A DNA stretch of 64,000 bases from Acanthochromis polyacanthus. Lineage: Eukaryota; Chordata; Actinopteri; Pomacentridae. Both the position numbers and the translations under genes were made by a program. The notes beneath the pieces were generated by a model. It had not been told where the DNA came from. It saw only the letters and a program-made list of their open reading frames with translations, and did no database searches. The first letter of the stretch is position 1. Every line of letters begins with the position of its first letter. This document shows, piece by piece, positions 37,430 to 49,135 of this stretch. The DNA lies in assembly GCF_021347895.1 (NCBI RefSeq), contig NC_067113.1:3454251-3518250 (forward strand). Reading direction: 5' to 3'.

Positions 37430-38904
37430 GACAACTCATCATTATCTCAACTACCAGGGCACGAGATCATCAGTAAATCCACAATGAATAATTACAACCC
37501 CCCTACAAGTAGAATTCTGCGTACATTTCTATCTCAAAGTTTCTATTGACTGTCAGTATACCTCAGCTTGATTAGGTTAGCCAAGTTTGTTTGAGACAGG
37601 TGGGATTAAGGCTTGTCTGTCGAACTTCTGTTCTTTTTGGTCGACTGTGGAAACTATACCATTGCTGATTCTGTTTTTGACCTAGTTGCTGATGCAGCTG
37701 CAAATCAGTGTTAATTTTAACATTTGACACTGATTTAGTCTTTGTCTTTCAACAAGAATATGTTTTAGTTTAGTCAACAAAGACCTCTTAGTCAAATTTC
37801 CATTTGTTGCATTTTAGTTTTATTTTGCATTTTCAATTTTATATTTTCTAAGCATTTTGAGGCTACAGGCACCATCTTTGTGTATAGTTACCACAGTAGA
37901 GTTACTGTAATTGTTCATTAAAAAAAGCACTTGACATTATCATTCACAAACTGTGACTGGTATGACAAACAGAAGCCCTTTCTCTCTGTCCTGCTCACCT
38001 AACGTTACTATTACCACCACAGCTACTTGTTCTCTCCACTGAGGAGCAGCAACTCAATCAGAAGATGATTCACTGACTTCTCCACTAAAATTCTGTTTAC
38101 TGTCTGGATTAGCAATAAACAGAACATTAACACAGTGATAGTTATTTGGTGAACATCTAGAGGACGAATTTAATGGAATGAACAAATTAATCTTTCATTT
38201 GAAAGGTGTCCAGCTAAAATTAATGTGACCATTACATCCACATCACCTGATAATTTTACATTAATTTAGTCATAAATCAATTGCCCCCCAGAACTGGTAA
38301 CTTCACATTACAGATAGAAAGCATTACAACTTCCAGTGAAACTCCTCTTGATAATGAAAGGATAACAAGTCAAACAGATAAATCTACTTCTGAAGAGATA
38401 TTCTGGGCGTTGGGGCGAAACTAATCAGGAGCTGAAGTGTCTTTTTCCTCATGTGCATACAGATCTCATCTCGGGCGGACGGGCGCCGGTGGCAAAGGAT
38501 GGTTCGCCCGGGGCGCAAATCTAGCCAGGACCGAATCTGTGTGTTTGTCTGGGGTAGACACTGCTCTGGAGTGAGAGCGTGCGGTGGAACATATAACTGT
38601 GTTTTGCTGCATATTGGAGTGAAGTTACCAAACTCGATTGTCCTCTCGTTAGCCGAAGCTAACAACACACCGGCATCCTTCAGTTCAACTTCAAACCTTC
38701 AAACCTGGGGCTGCATGGCCTAACCAGATAACACATTAAAAATTAGACATAGTGACATTAAACACTAACATTTTCACTTACTTTCTCGTTCGTTTTCCAA
38801 GTCGTACTCCTGTTCTTGTTTCTTCTACTTCTTCTTCGTCTTCTTCTTCTCACACCGGTGTATCGGGAAAAATAATCCCCAGTAATCCACTTCCGTTGTG
38901 GCTT
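37430..38904. other. no gene recognised
   Basis: Mixed AT-rich sequence. 38450-38600 is more GC-rich with short frames in several phases. No domain or repeat that I can name. Confidence 0.4.
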
Positions 38905-39153
38905 TTTTATTTTCAGTGTCTCTTTATATTTGCAGCGGCGTTTGTTTTTGTTTGCAGTGTTTCTTTTATTTGCAGCAGCGTTTCTTTGTATTTGCAGCGT
39001 TTCTTTTTATTTGCAGCATTTCTTTTTATTTGCAGCATTTCTTTTTATTTGCAGCGTTTCCTTTTATTTGCAGCGTCGTTTCTTTTTATTTGCAGCGTTT
39101 CTTTTATTTGCAGCAGCGTTTGTTTTTGTTTGCAGCGTTTCTTTTATTTGCAG
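38905..39153 (+). repeat. 19-bp tandem array, splice-acceptor-like
   Basis: Twelve copies of a pyrimidine-rich unit, consensus GTTTCTTTTTATTTGCAGC. The period is mostly 17-22 bp. Every unit ends TTTGCAG. Confidence 0.9.
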
Positions 39154-40436
39154 TGATGGTGGGTCTCGGCCACCATAATATTTAACTGAAAAAGTGCACA
39201 TGAAACGCAAACATTTACTTACCAAAAAAACTGGATAACAGAACCCTGTGAGGGTCTGTTAGTGCAATTAACCAAGGAACAAACCATGGCTACAGTGAAC
39301 CGACAACTAATTATAGCAAGTCAACAAACTGGCAAACTTTAGAAAATAACAATAATTAGAGGACAACTTAATCTAAATGTGGATGAGAGCCAAGTTCCAC
39401 GGAATAAGCCTGCTGAAAGCCTCACCCTAAACAATCTGTCAATCATTCCAGATCAGACTGTCAATCGCATAACCATGCCCCTGACTTTGCAAGCTTTAAC
39501 GCCTTACATAAAATTCAATATTGACTTATTTTAAGGTCAGCCACCTGATCTCTCGCTTTGACCATGCAAACAAATGAAAAAAATCTTGAGCCATAGAAAA
39601 GCAGTCTATCGAATTTTAGTTTTTCCCGTGTAGAATTGGCGTCTATGGAGCCAAAGCTTTTTGGAGCTGATACCTGGTGGATGGTGTGATATTGCAAGTT
39701 TCTGACACTTCCGGGTAGGCTTCATTTTTGGAACCAGGTGCTACATCCATCTTTATTATACAGTCTATGGTAAAAATATGTTTCCACCACAAAATCATTT
39801 TAATAAATCACATTCACTTTTCTCTGTACAGCAATCCCAAAGGTCTTCTATCTAGAATTAAAACATACTTTACTAAGATCAGCCCTGGCTACTTGTCTAC
39901 ATATTCTGACCTGAGGTTGTCAAATATAAACTTGAATGGTTTGTCAGTAACAGTCACTTTAGTTATATTAGTTTATTTCAAGGCATCCACTTGGTCGCAT
40001 TAGCCCTTTTAAAATTTAGCATTTCCAGACACAAAACCACCAGAAAATAACTGAAATGCTCAGTGAACAACGATATTAAGTAATTCAGACATGCTGTGTC
40101 AGTTGAAATTCCAAATAAGTTCAGTAGGTAATGATAGAAACTTACCTTACTCTTTCCACTTTGAGAAAAGGGCATTTTCAAAATTCTTACAGGTTTGACA
40201 ATGAGGAGGAGGTGGGTGAAGCTCTTCAGAGTACTTCTAATGTTGCCTCATTTAACTCCGGGAGTTAACACCAACACTGGGGGGCATTTTACTCCAGCTG
40301 TTGTTGAAATAACTCTGCTAGAGTCAATGCACTTTGACCCCGCATATTAAACACTGGGGAATTTATTGTGTACTCTGCTCCTTCAACCTGGAACTCAACA
40401 GCAGAGTCTGAAGCTCTCCAACTTTATTCCCATGGG
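39154..40436. other. no gene recognised
   Basis: Short frames only (for example 39728-40003, no domain). Probably unmarked old repeats. Confidence 0.4.
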
Positions 40437-40441
40437 GTACT

Positions 40442-41371
40442 TGTGATCAAGCGGCTCGAGCGGTGGAAGAACAGCAGTACAAAAGCAGGCGGAGGCAGCA
40501 TTTGAGTGGTCGACTTCTTTTCTTTTATTCCTCTTTATTTTCCAAATGTGCAAAAATACAAAGTAACCAAAGTGCAAGTGAAAAAAAGTGCAAGTGCCTT
40601 AAGGTGTGTTGGAGGTCAGGAGCAGTGGCTTCTCCAGCAGCAGAACACCAGAACACCCCGAATGAGGGACAAAGCCTCCTCTAATACTCGTCTGCTCAAC
40701 AGGAAGAAACCAATAAAACTCTGCAGGTAGATCATCTTATCCTTTGCTGTTAAAACTAAGTTAAAAACTCTCCAACATAAACCATAACCCAGAATAAAGT
40801 AAACAAAAATAACTAATGCAAACTAACCCAACTAAAACCACCAAACTTAATCCAACAACAAAATATAAAGTTAAAACTACTGCAGCCACCCCTTCCGTAT
40901 CCCTCCCCTTGGTTCAGCCCGGAACAGTCTTTTGGGCGTGTGGCTCCCCGGGGACTGTTTTGGCCAGACGCACCTGGACACAAGAGGAAACGGTAGGTTA
41001 ACTGCACAGACCACTCACTCACACACCCACCCCTCCACGACACTCAGTACATTCACCGCATGCACACCACACTAAGAGAACAACCAATTCAAACTATCTC
41101 ACAATATTGTACATTCCAATCTAAATCGTTATGTTGCCTCCGCAGACCCGGCCGCCGCCATCACCCGAGGTGATGCCACCAGACCGGACCCACGGGCAAC
41201 CTCAATAAAAATGTTTGGTTAATAAAATATTTAAAACCGACAATCGTGTACAAATTATTTATTTACCAATTAGCTTTCTCAAAGTGTTGGGTGCATTAAA
41301 ACGCTAAGTGAATATATAAAGTGTCGTGTGCAAGGTGCAAACATACGTGACGGACGGCCCTGTTCGTCACA
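40442..41371 (-). repeat. solo LTR, 930 bp
   Basis: Ends are TGTGATCAAG...TTCGTCACA, flanked by a perfect 5-bp duplication GTACT (40437-40441, 41372-41376). On the minus strand it has a TATATA box near 41315 and AATAAA signals near 40545-40530, which sets the direction. No internal retroelement sequence adjoins it. LTR-LTR recombination is the likely origin. Confidence 0.82.
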
Positions 41372-41384
41372 GTACTTCAAACTT

Positions 41385-41690
41385 CTCTTAAAAACTATGG
41401 AGATATCATCTCATAGGACTTGTTCTTATATTTAGTGTTTTTGCATATTAACTTCATTGCTTGGTGCTTTTGCACATCGATTTTGATGTTAAAGTTGTGT
41501 TTTGTCATGAACCTGTCTGTCTGTACCTCAGTGTTGTATTTTATTGTTATACACATCTAGTACAGGTCTCTTTGTGTTGTTTGTCAGTGATTTAGTGTTG
41601 CTTTGTTATATTATTGAGGACAGGTCTCTCTTACGGATGAGACCATGTGTGTCAATGAGGTTACCTGTATAAATGAAGAGTAAATAAAAA
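41385..41690 (+). repeat. non-LTR retrotransposon 3' end
   Basis: GACAGGTCTCTCTTACGGATGAGACC and AATGAGGTTACCTG followed by AATAAA-rich tail sequence resemble the 3' UTR end of fish LINEs that I know. No coding part. Confidence 0.45.
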
Positions 41691-44205
41691 AAACAAACTA
41701 AATCCTAATATTAGAATTTACAGCACAGCTGCAGACTTATTCCACAGACAAACAGAAGAACAACCAGTGCAGATTGTTGTTTAATTAGGGTTTTGTAAGT
41801 ATTTCTTCTTTGGTGACTCGCTACCAGACACACAGTCCTCCTGGGGCCTAAAATATTTGCCTTTTAAATTCACAAGTTGAAATGAAGCTCAGATAATCTC
41901 TTTCTTTCCCTAGCACTCAGACATGAGATATTATTGATCTGTGTAACCTAACTTTGAATTAAACATCAAGCTGTTTCTTTGCATTACATTGCTTTATTTA
42001 GCCCATAGGGGATTCCCTCCATACATCCATTAGTGACACCTGCTTCAACCTTTAGAGGGCCACGGGGGGCCCATATGCAAGAATTGTTTTTCTTAGAAAA
42101 CCATTGGCATGAAAGCAGTTATCAAACATAGAAGTAGAAAGTCAGTGACAGAAGCTAAAGCACTCCCACTGTTAACTTCCTATATCCCCTCATTTTTCTA
42201 TGTTTCCATTACAGAAAGAGGCAAACTTCCAATCAAAGTGTAAAAAATATACGAAACTCAATTACATATTTTTCCCCATTTAAACCATGTAAGGTATGCC
42301 AGCTTCTATCCATTAGAGCCAATGAAGTCATGACTGAAATCAGCAGGTTGTTAAATTGCCTGCAGACCCAGCAGCTATAAAACTGATTCTATTCAAAGAG
42401 AAACACAGAAGCATTGTGTTATTGAGATGTTTCAGCAAAAGACGGACGACAACAAGTTTTTCTTCTGCATGTGAATCATTGTTTTTCTTTTTGTCAGTGT
42501 GAGTTTGGGGAGACTTGGGTAACTGGCCAGGAAATTTATTTAAAATGTGTAATATTCATAGTTTAGTGGTGCAATGAGAATGCAGTTCATAAAACATCTA
42601 TTACAGAGTTCTAGGAGGCCCACCTCAAAATGAGAAACACTTTAATTTAATGATAGTTTTATTCAGTAGCCATTACCACTGTGCTCCATGTTGCACCTTG
42701 CATATACCATAGACAGTCAAATAGTTCACATATCAACAACACAATGCTCCCATACTCAGTCCCTCCAGGATTTCGCGAGCGTTTTTCCAGATTGTTGCGG
42801 CTGAAAATGCCTGAATTCGCAATATCTTTTATTAAAAAAAAATGCGATGTAAGTTGCAATGTTTTAGGCTTATTTATTGCAATGAAATTGCGGGAGACAG
42901 TGACAATTGCGGGAATAAAGTTGCATTTTTTCAGCTTTTAGAACCTGTTTCAACATTGTAGTTGATAATATTTATTCTGAAATTAATTCTTTAACGCTCC
43001 AACTCTTTTACGCAAGCTGGCACATCACAGTGGGAAATTAGCAGCAGCCAGATACTGGTTTAATATGAACTGACTGGTAGATTAAAGGCACAAAATGTTA
43101 ATTTACTATTGAATGAATCACATTTAGATATATCTGTCAGTGGCCTAAAAAGTTAATTTCACTTCCTGGCACATGTATTCACACACAAGCGCTCATGGCT
43201 TGTCACATCAATTAACAAGAGAAGCACCCAGAGAGCACAGTACTCCACCAAGACTGTTCATTACCTGACCTTGCACTAAACACAGGCGTGTGTTATGCAT
43301 GTATACGTTATGAATCATGTGACGTAAATATGTAGTGGGTGGCGTATTGATGGGACTCAGAAACACCCCCATAATTTCATCAGTTGTTCCTTGTATCATT
43401 TCCGATACGTCCACAGTGGTGGATTTGTAGCAGGATCACAATCCTGTGATCGTCAGCAGGCCGCTGAGGTAGCGTTCACTTGTTGCCATGGTTACCGTGC
43501 CGCTATCAGACGGTGTGCCGCTACTTGAATGGGAAATTCTGAACAAATCGGATCCAGACTATAAGCCGCATCACTGCCAAAATTGAATCACTTGGTCCTT
43601 GTGTCATGTCTGACCTTCCCTGAAAATTTCATCCCAACTTCTGGGTCCGTTTCTGAGAAATGTTGCTAACAGAGGAATGATTCATGTCTACCGATTGTCA
43701 CTTAATTCCGCTGCGCTCCTTGTCAGCATAATTAATCTAATTTACCTTCATTCTTTCAGTGCTCGAACAGATCTGGATGCAACAGTTTCAATCACGGTGA
43801 TTTGTCTGGTCTGTGGTCTGCTCATTTCAGCCATTCTCCTAATGTGTTTTGTGGTAGTGTTTATCACTTGATAATTTGTATTTTTTATTTGTATTGTATT
43901 TATTTTGGATTGCGATTCTTCTACAATTTGACAGGTATGAACCATGAATTGTTTAAAGATTTCATCCATCGGAAATCATACAACAACTCGCAGCACTGCA
44001 CTCTCTGAGTACTAGTCTTGGTATTGTTTCGTCAAAATGGATTACTACTGAGGTAGAAGGTGAGTTTTTGCCTGAGATGTTTTAAGATGGTAGCCTGTAT
44101 GCAGTTATCATATTCATATTTATTCTACTTTTACATAGTTCTCCCTTTAAAACGAGTCGGTGTGAAACTGGTCAGCAACATGGAACAGCATGCTGCAAAC
44201 AACAG
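41691..44205. other. no gene; a few repeat-like patches
   Basis: 42757-42945 (CAGTCCCTCCAGGATTTCGCG ... gcgggaataaagttgc) and 43560-43680 (CTTGTGTCATGTCTGACCTTCCCTGAAAATTTCATC) look like dispersed fish repeats from memory. Neither has clear ends. The rest is unassigned. Confidence 0.4.
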
Positions 44206-44216
44206 TAGTTGTTAAC

Positions 44217-44575
44217 ATCCATCCATTCTCTATACACCACTTTATACTCACTGGGGTCGCGGGGGTGTTGGAGCCTATCCCAGCTGACTCAGGGGAAGGC
44301 AGGGGACACCCTGGACAGGTCACCAGTCTGTCACAGGGCTACATATACAGACACACAATCACACTCACATTCACACCTACAGACAATTTAGAGTAACCAA
44401 TTAACCTCAGCATATTTTTGGACTGTGGGAGGAAGCCGGAGTACCCAGAGAAAACCCACATATGCACAGGGAGAACATGCAAACTCCATGCAGAAAGATC
44501 CCAGGCCGGGATTTGAACCGGGGATCTTCTTGCTGCAAGGTGAAAGTGCTAACCACTTACTCCACTGTGCAGCCC
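44217..44575 (-). mobile_element. tRNA-type SINE, full length with 11-bp target duplication
   Basis: Flanked by TAGTTGTTAAC at 44206-44216 and 44576-44586, a perfect match. The head (minus strand from 44575) has AGTGGTTAGCAC and CGGTTCAAATCCCGG, that is, box A and box B. The body carries the ATTGTCTGTAGGTGTGAATG and gacctgtccagggtgtc segments, and the tail is an ATCC repeat. This is the reference copy for the family in this window. Confidence 0.92.
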
Positions 44576-44586
44576 TAGTTGTTAAC

Positions 44587-46026
44587 ACATTTAACAAAAT
44601 CACTTGTCATTGTGATGAAAATTAGGGTATGACTGACTGTAAATGTGAAGAATAAGTGTTTCCCAATTACTAAGAATTTGTAAAATCCTTAAATGTCGCA
44701 TAGAAATAGTTTATTTTTGTAAAGCCCACTGAATGAAATTTCCTAAACATCCAGTTTAATTTGAAAGCTGTAATCAACTCTCCTTTTTTCCTTTGAGAGA
44801 GAGAGAACCTGATGATATAGTCATCATAGTCAATTAGTCTTTAATCATATTTCTCTTGCATAACCCTTTCTCTTGCACAAACAGCTTTTGTACATGATGT
44901 GACGTGTTGATGTGATGTTGAAACAGCACACAGCTTGTCAGTTTGTGCACTATTTGGTAAAAAAAGGGATTCATTTTGATTAATTATGCTTTTTAATATT
45001 TTTATATTATATATTTCAATATTTTTAATATTGATGCAAACTAAAACACATTCCAGCTCACTCTTGGAACTTAAATGTAGCATTCAAGATTTGCTTTCAG
45101 ACTGAATTTGTTGAGCCTCAAAAATAAAGCTGTAAAAATAGAAGTTTTGTGCAAGTATTCGGACAGTGTATAAGGTGCTACTGCTTTCAGTGTTTCATAT
45201 TTTATACTGTCCACAATGCTGGGATGAGAGGGGATTTCTCCAGAAAAAGAACAATATGGTAATAAATACTATAAAACAGTACTCTACCAGTGAATAGTAA
45301 GCAACTACAGTCGCATTTTCCAAATAAAAAAGGTACCTTGCTGCGAAGATAAGGACAAGGTTATTTGAACTTTTGTCGCTTTATTTGGCTCAGCAGCAGC
45401 AGACACACTCACAGAGGTACATGGTGAAGTAATGTTTCTCTTTATTCCCAGAACTGCAACCATTTTCGATCCACTGGAGTCTGCAGACCAAAGTCTCAGT
45501 ATGTGAGAACAGTGTGAAAAGACTGCAGTCTTTCTTCTGTCACCACAAACTCTAAAAAAATTGAGTGTAGCAGAGTTTAAATTCTCCAAGCTTTGTTTGA
45601 TGCACATTGATCCAATCAGTGCAGTTTGGCATTGGATTGCACTTTAATTGTCCCATCAGGTATAATCAGTTGAGGCTTTGCTGCGACAGTAAAAGTCACC
45701 AAGTCCTGTAAAATATCCATCTGGGCAATTCATTTTGTTAGGTGGCCCATTAGTGTCAGATTGTGGACAGCTTTATCATCCAAGCTTTTTTTTATTGTAA
45801 TATTTTGACACATTAATAAATCAGACTGTGGCAACATTTCAGCCACTCACAGTAGATACAGAAAGATCGGGTTTGGTAGCAAAAAGGCTGCCACTGGGAC
45901 GTATGGATTGGACCTTTTGGCCTTTTGTTTTTGGATAAGACAAGTCATTTATTGTTGCTTCATAGCACATAATGTGTCACTTTAAAACTCTATATTCACA
46001 AGGGGGAAAAAACACAATTTAAAGTA
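44587..46026. other. no gene recognised
   Basis: AT-rich, with short frames only. Confidence 0.45.
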
Positions 46027-46030
46027 TTAA

Positions 46031-47220
46031 CCCTCCTGTCGTGTTCGGGTCAAATCAGACCGATTTACAACTTAAAACCTTCATAAAAATTGTGTTTTAC
46101 ATCTGATTGCCTCAAGGCCTCATGATATCCTTCATACTATGCAATTAAACATATAAAAGTGATTATCACCACTTTCACTGAATTTTGAGTGTTTTAATCA
46201 GCCTTGTTACACCTGTTGTGTTCCCGGTCAAAAGTGACCGCCATAAGAAATGAATGGGTAACCAGAATATATTCATCCATCAGACAGAAAATATTCCCAT
46301 AAACAACTCACTAACTCCCTCACTCACTCACTCTTCAGACCGAACGATGTCTTTTGTGGGTACACATCTCTTTCCCACGCTTATGTGCCGTTTCTCCCAC
46401 GTGAACCGAAACAATGAATCAAATCTTCGCACAGACTAGACAGGTGTCTGTTATGTGAACCCATCTCTTTCCCGCACCTTTGTGCCTAACCTCCACGTGA
46501 ACCACACCTTCCAGACTAATCAATGTATCAATCAGTGTATCAAAACATTGGCATCAATGTATCATCTTCACACAGACCCCGTATATATAGCTTGATGTCT
46601 GCCTTGCACTCCTTTTACTCTGAGCACAATGAGTAGGCGGCTGACCAAGAGGTTCTCTGTAGAAGAGGTTCTGGTCCAGATTTTTGGACAGGATGAAGGG
46701 GGCACTGAAATTGAGCCAGAGATAGAGGAGGATGTCTCAGAAGAGGAAGACAACATGGATTTTGATCCAGACTTTGAGGAGACAGACCAGTCAGCCGATG
46801 GAGAAGGAGAGGCATCTGAAGATCAGACACCTGAGGAGACTTTCCGGTTCAAGAGTGGACACTTGCTCTGGTCTTCAGTCCACCAGAACAGAGGAAGTAG
46901 AGCAAGAGTGGAAAATATCATAAAGATGACGCCAGGGCCAACTCGCTATGCAACATCTCGTGTGGATGACATCAAGTCCAGCTTCTAACTCTTTTTACCA
47001 GAGTCCACTGAGGGAATTATAAACAAGCCTGAGAAGCTGCAAATGTGATGCCTACATTTGCAAGGCCCACTCTAACCTGAGTGTCACATGCCACTCATGT
47101 GCATGAATTCATGTACACACGCACACCCACACACACACTCCCACACTCTGTTAAAACAGACCGGTCAATGTTGACCGGGAACACTAAAGTAAGGGGCAGG
47201 AGGTGAACACGACAGTAGGG
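46031..47220 (+). mobile_element. piggyBac-type transposon, internally deleted
   Basis: TTAA flanks at 46027-46030 and 47221-47224. Ends are CCCTCCTGTCGTGTTC and CCCTACTGTCGTGTTC (reverse complement). Subterminal inverted motifs GGTCAAAAGTGACCG and CCGGTCAATGTTGACCGG are present. The body keeps the two ends of a transposase gene and lacks the catalytic middle. Confidence 0.95.
46629..47106 (+). pseudogene. piggyBac transposase ends only
   Basis: The N-terminal part (46629-46988) starts MSRRLTKRFSVEEVL. It has the acidic stretch usual for the family and ends near NIIKMTPGPTRYA, close to the start of the DDD catalytic region. After the stop, 47035-47106 encodes SCKCDAYICKAH and TCHSCA, the C-terminal cysteine-rich (CRD) zinc motif. 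Roughly 400 residues with all three catalytic aspartates are gone. Both DNA-contact ends survive in sequence, but the reading frames are not joined. Confidence 0.85.
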
Positions 47221-47267
47221 TTAATGTTGCCAACGTTTACCAACAGCTGCCTTTTGGGGAGAAAATA

Positions 47268-47600
47268 CACTACCATTCAAAAGGTTGGAGTCCCTTAGAA
47301 ATGCCCTTTTTTGAAAGAACTGTATTTTCTTCAATGAAGATGACATTCAAGTAATCAGAAATACAGTCCAGACATTGTTAATGTGGTAAATGACTATTCT
47401 AGCTGGAAACAGCTGATGTTTAATGGAATATCTCCATAGGGGTACAGAGGAACATTTCCAGCAACCATCACTCCTGTGTTCTAATGCTACATTGTGTTAG
47501 CTAATGCTGTTGAAAGACTAATTGATGATTAGAAAACCCTTGTGCAATTTTGTTAGCACATGAAACAGTCTGGGTGATACCAAACTTTTGAACAGTAGTG
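47268..47600. mobile_element. Tc1/mariner-type MITE
   Basis: Ends CACTACCATTCAAAAGGTT and, at 47600, the reverse complement of CACTACTGTTCAAAAGTTT. TA is at 47266-47267 on the left; on the right it reads GA. The body matches from memory an abundant fish MITE (ggtaaatgactattctagctgg). Confidence 0.85.
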
Positions 47601-48540
47601 GATATCACTGTTTTTTCTGCTCTGTCTCTCTTTCCCCCAGATGGTCATATTCAATTACTGATGCTTTAACAGTGATTTAGATTGTTTTGGACCTATGGCC
47701 ATGTCATTTTATCTTTAACTTTGCCCTAAGTGCTTTTATTTCTCTATTTTTGAATTTCATCATTTTTAGATTAGGCCTTTTTGTATTGAAGTGCATTGTC
47801 AATTAAAAATACAATGTATACATTTGATTTACCTGGACACCAGGGTTGTAATGAAAAATGGAGACAAGCAATAGCAAGTGATCTGAGCCCTTAAGCTAAG
47901 CGTGATGTTCTAGTCACTCCCGAGCTTCTGTGTTTTTCATGCTTAGCTGACAGTTTGCATGCAGGAGTTCATCTCCATGCACGAATTGTTGTATCCTCTG
48001 TATGTGATTTCACTCTAAGCTGCCTTTTGACAGAACTTATAAATATGCTCAGTTTTAGTGAGCTACCTTATGTGTGTTGCTTCTGCCTCCAGGTGTGAAT
48101 CTCAGCCATTAATGTGACAACAAAATAGTTTACCCACATTTAATAAGAGTTGTTTGCAAACTGTTCACGTTGACACACTGTCAACTATTTTGCCAGTGTG
48201 TTCAGTCATGCTGTGAGGCCCCAGTACAGTTCAAAGACATGCTGCAGACAGTCAGTGGTTTGCTGTGAACTTGGTCCCTTAAGCAGATAACACGATGCCT
48301 CATGTCAGGCTTCTATCCACAACTCTCAGTCTCACTGATCTTTCTTTCCCTTCACTCCTGAGATTTTGACCACCTGCACACAAACACACACATACAAACA
48401 TTCAACAGTAAATTAACTTAAGATGTAATTTGAACATTATGAGGTGTTCTAATTGCTGTTGTTTAACAAGCAAATAAGGGGGATGTACTAAAATGGAAAA
48501 GAATGAACGCATGTTGATGACAGTTTAATTGAAAAATGAT
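47601..48540. other. no gene recognised
   Basis: AT-rich unique-looking sequence. Confidence 0.4.
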
Positions 48541-48599
48541 ATTTAGACTTTCAGTGAGGATCCAGTGCAATGTATAATAACCCCGAGGTGGGAAAAAGT

Positions 48600-48722
48600 C
48601 ACAATTAAGACTATGATCTTCACTATCAAATCTCAAATCAAATTGAGTAAATTCAAATTTACTTGAATTTCCCTCGGGATTAAAAAAGTATCTGTCTGTC
48701 TGTCTATCTATCTTTCTATCTG
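48600..48722 (+). repeat. LINE 3' tail with (TCTG)n(TATC)n
   Basis: AATTTCCCTCGGGATTAAAAAAGTATCTG passes into a tetranucleotide run. This is the usual 3' end of a fish RTE/Rex-like LINE group. Confidence 0.6.
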
Positions 48723-48847
48723 GTGACATACTGTGAGGGTGGTGGTATGAACAAATGTTTTTGTTTTTTTGGTTGTTTTTCTTTTACCTCACAAATGACA
48801 CCTGCTTGCAAAACTAAATTAAAAAGACAACAGACAATCCAAAAAAA

Positions 48848-49135
48848 GTAAATCTATACACCACTTAATCCTCATTAGAGTCACGGGGGCTGGAGCCTAT
48901 CCCAGTTGACTTCGGATGAAGTCAGAGGATGCACAGGACAGGTCATCAGTCTATCATAGAGCTACACATAGAGTCAAGCAATCACATTCACACATACAGG
49001 CAATTCAGAATCATTAATCAACCTCAGCATGCTTTTTGACTGTGGGAAGAAGCCTGAGTATCCGGAGAAAACCCATGCATGCTCAGGGAGAACATGCAAA
49101 CTCCATGCAGAAAGGTACCAGGCCCTGAACAGAGA
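48848..49135 (-). mobile_element. tRNA-type SINE, diverged
   Basis: Recognisable body and tail but many substitutions compared with 44217. The head is partly lost at about 49130. Confidence 0.8.

Noticed and set aside
38905..39153. CRISPR-like array
   Set aside because: There are no distinct spacers. Units abut directly and vary in length, as in a minisatellite.
38752..39185. Three overlapping Phe/Cys-rich frames
   Set aside because: All are readings of the 19-bp tandem array in different phases.
46254..46439. Short frame between the piggyBac end and its ORF
   Set aside because: No domain, and it overlaps the element's subterminal region.
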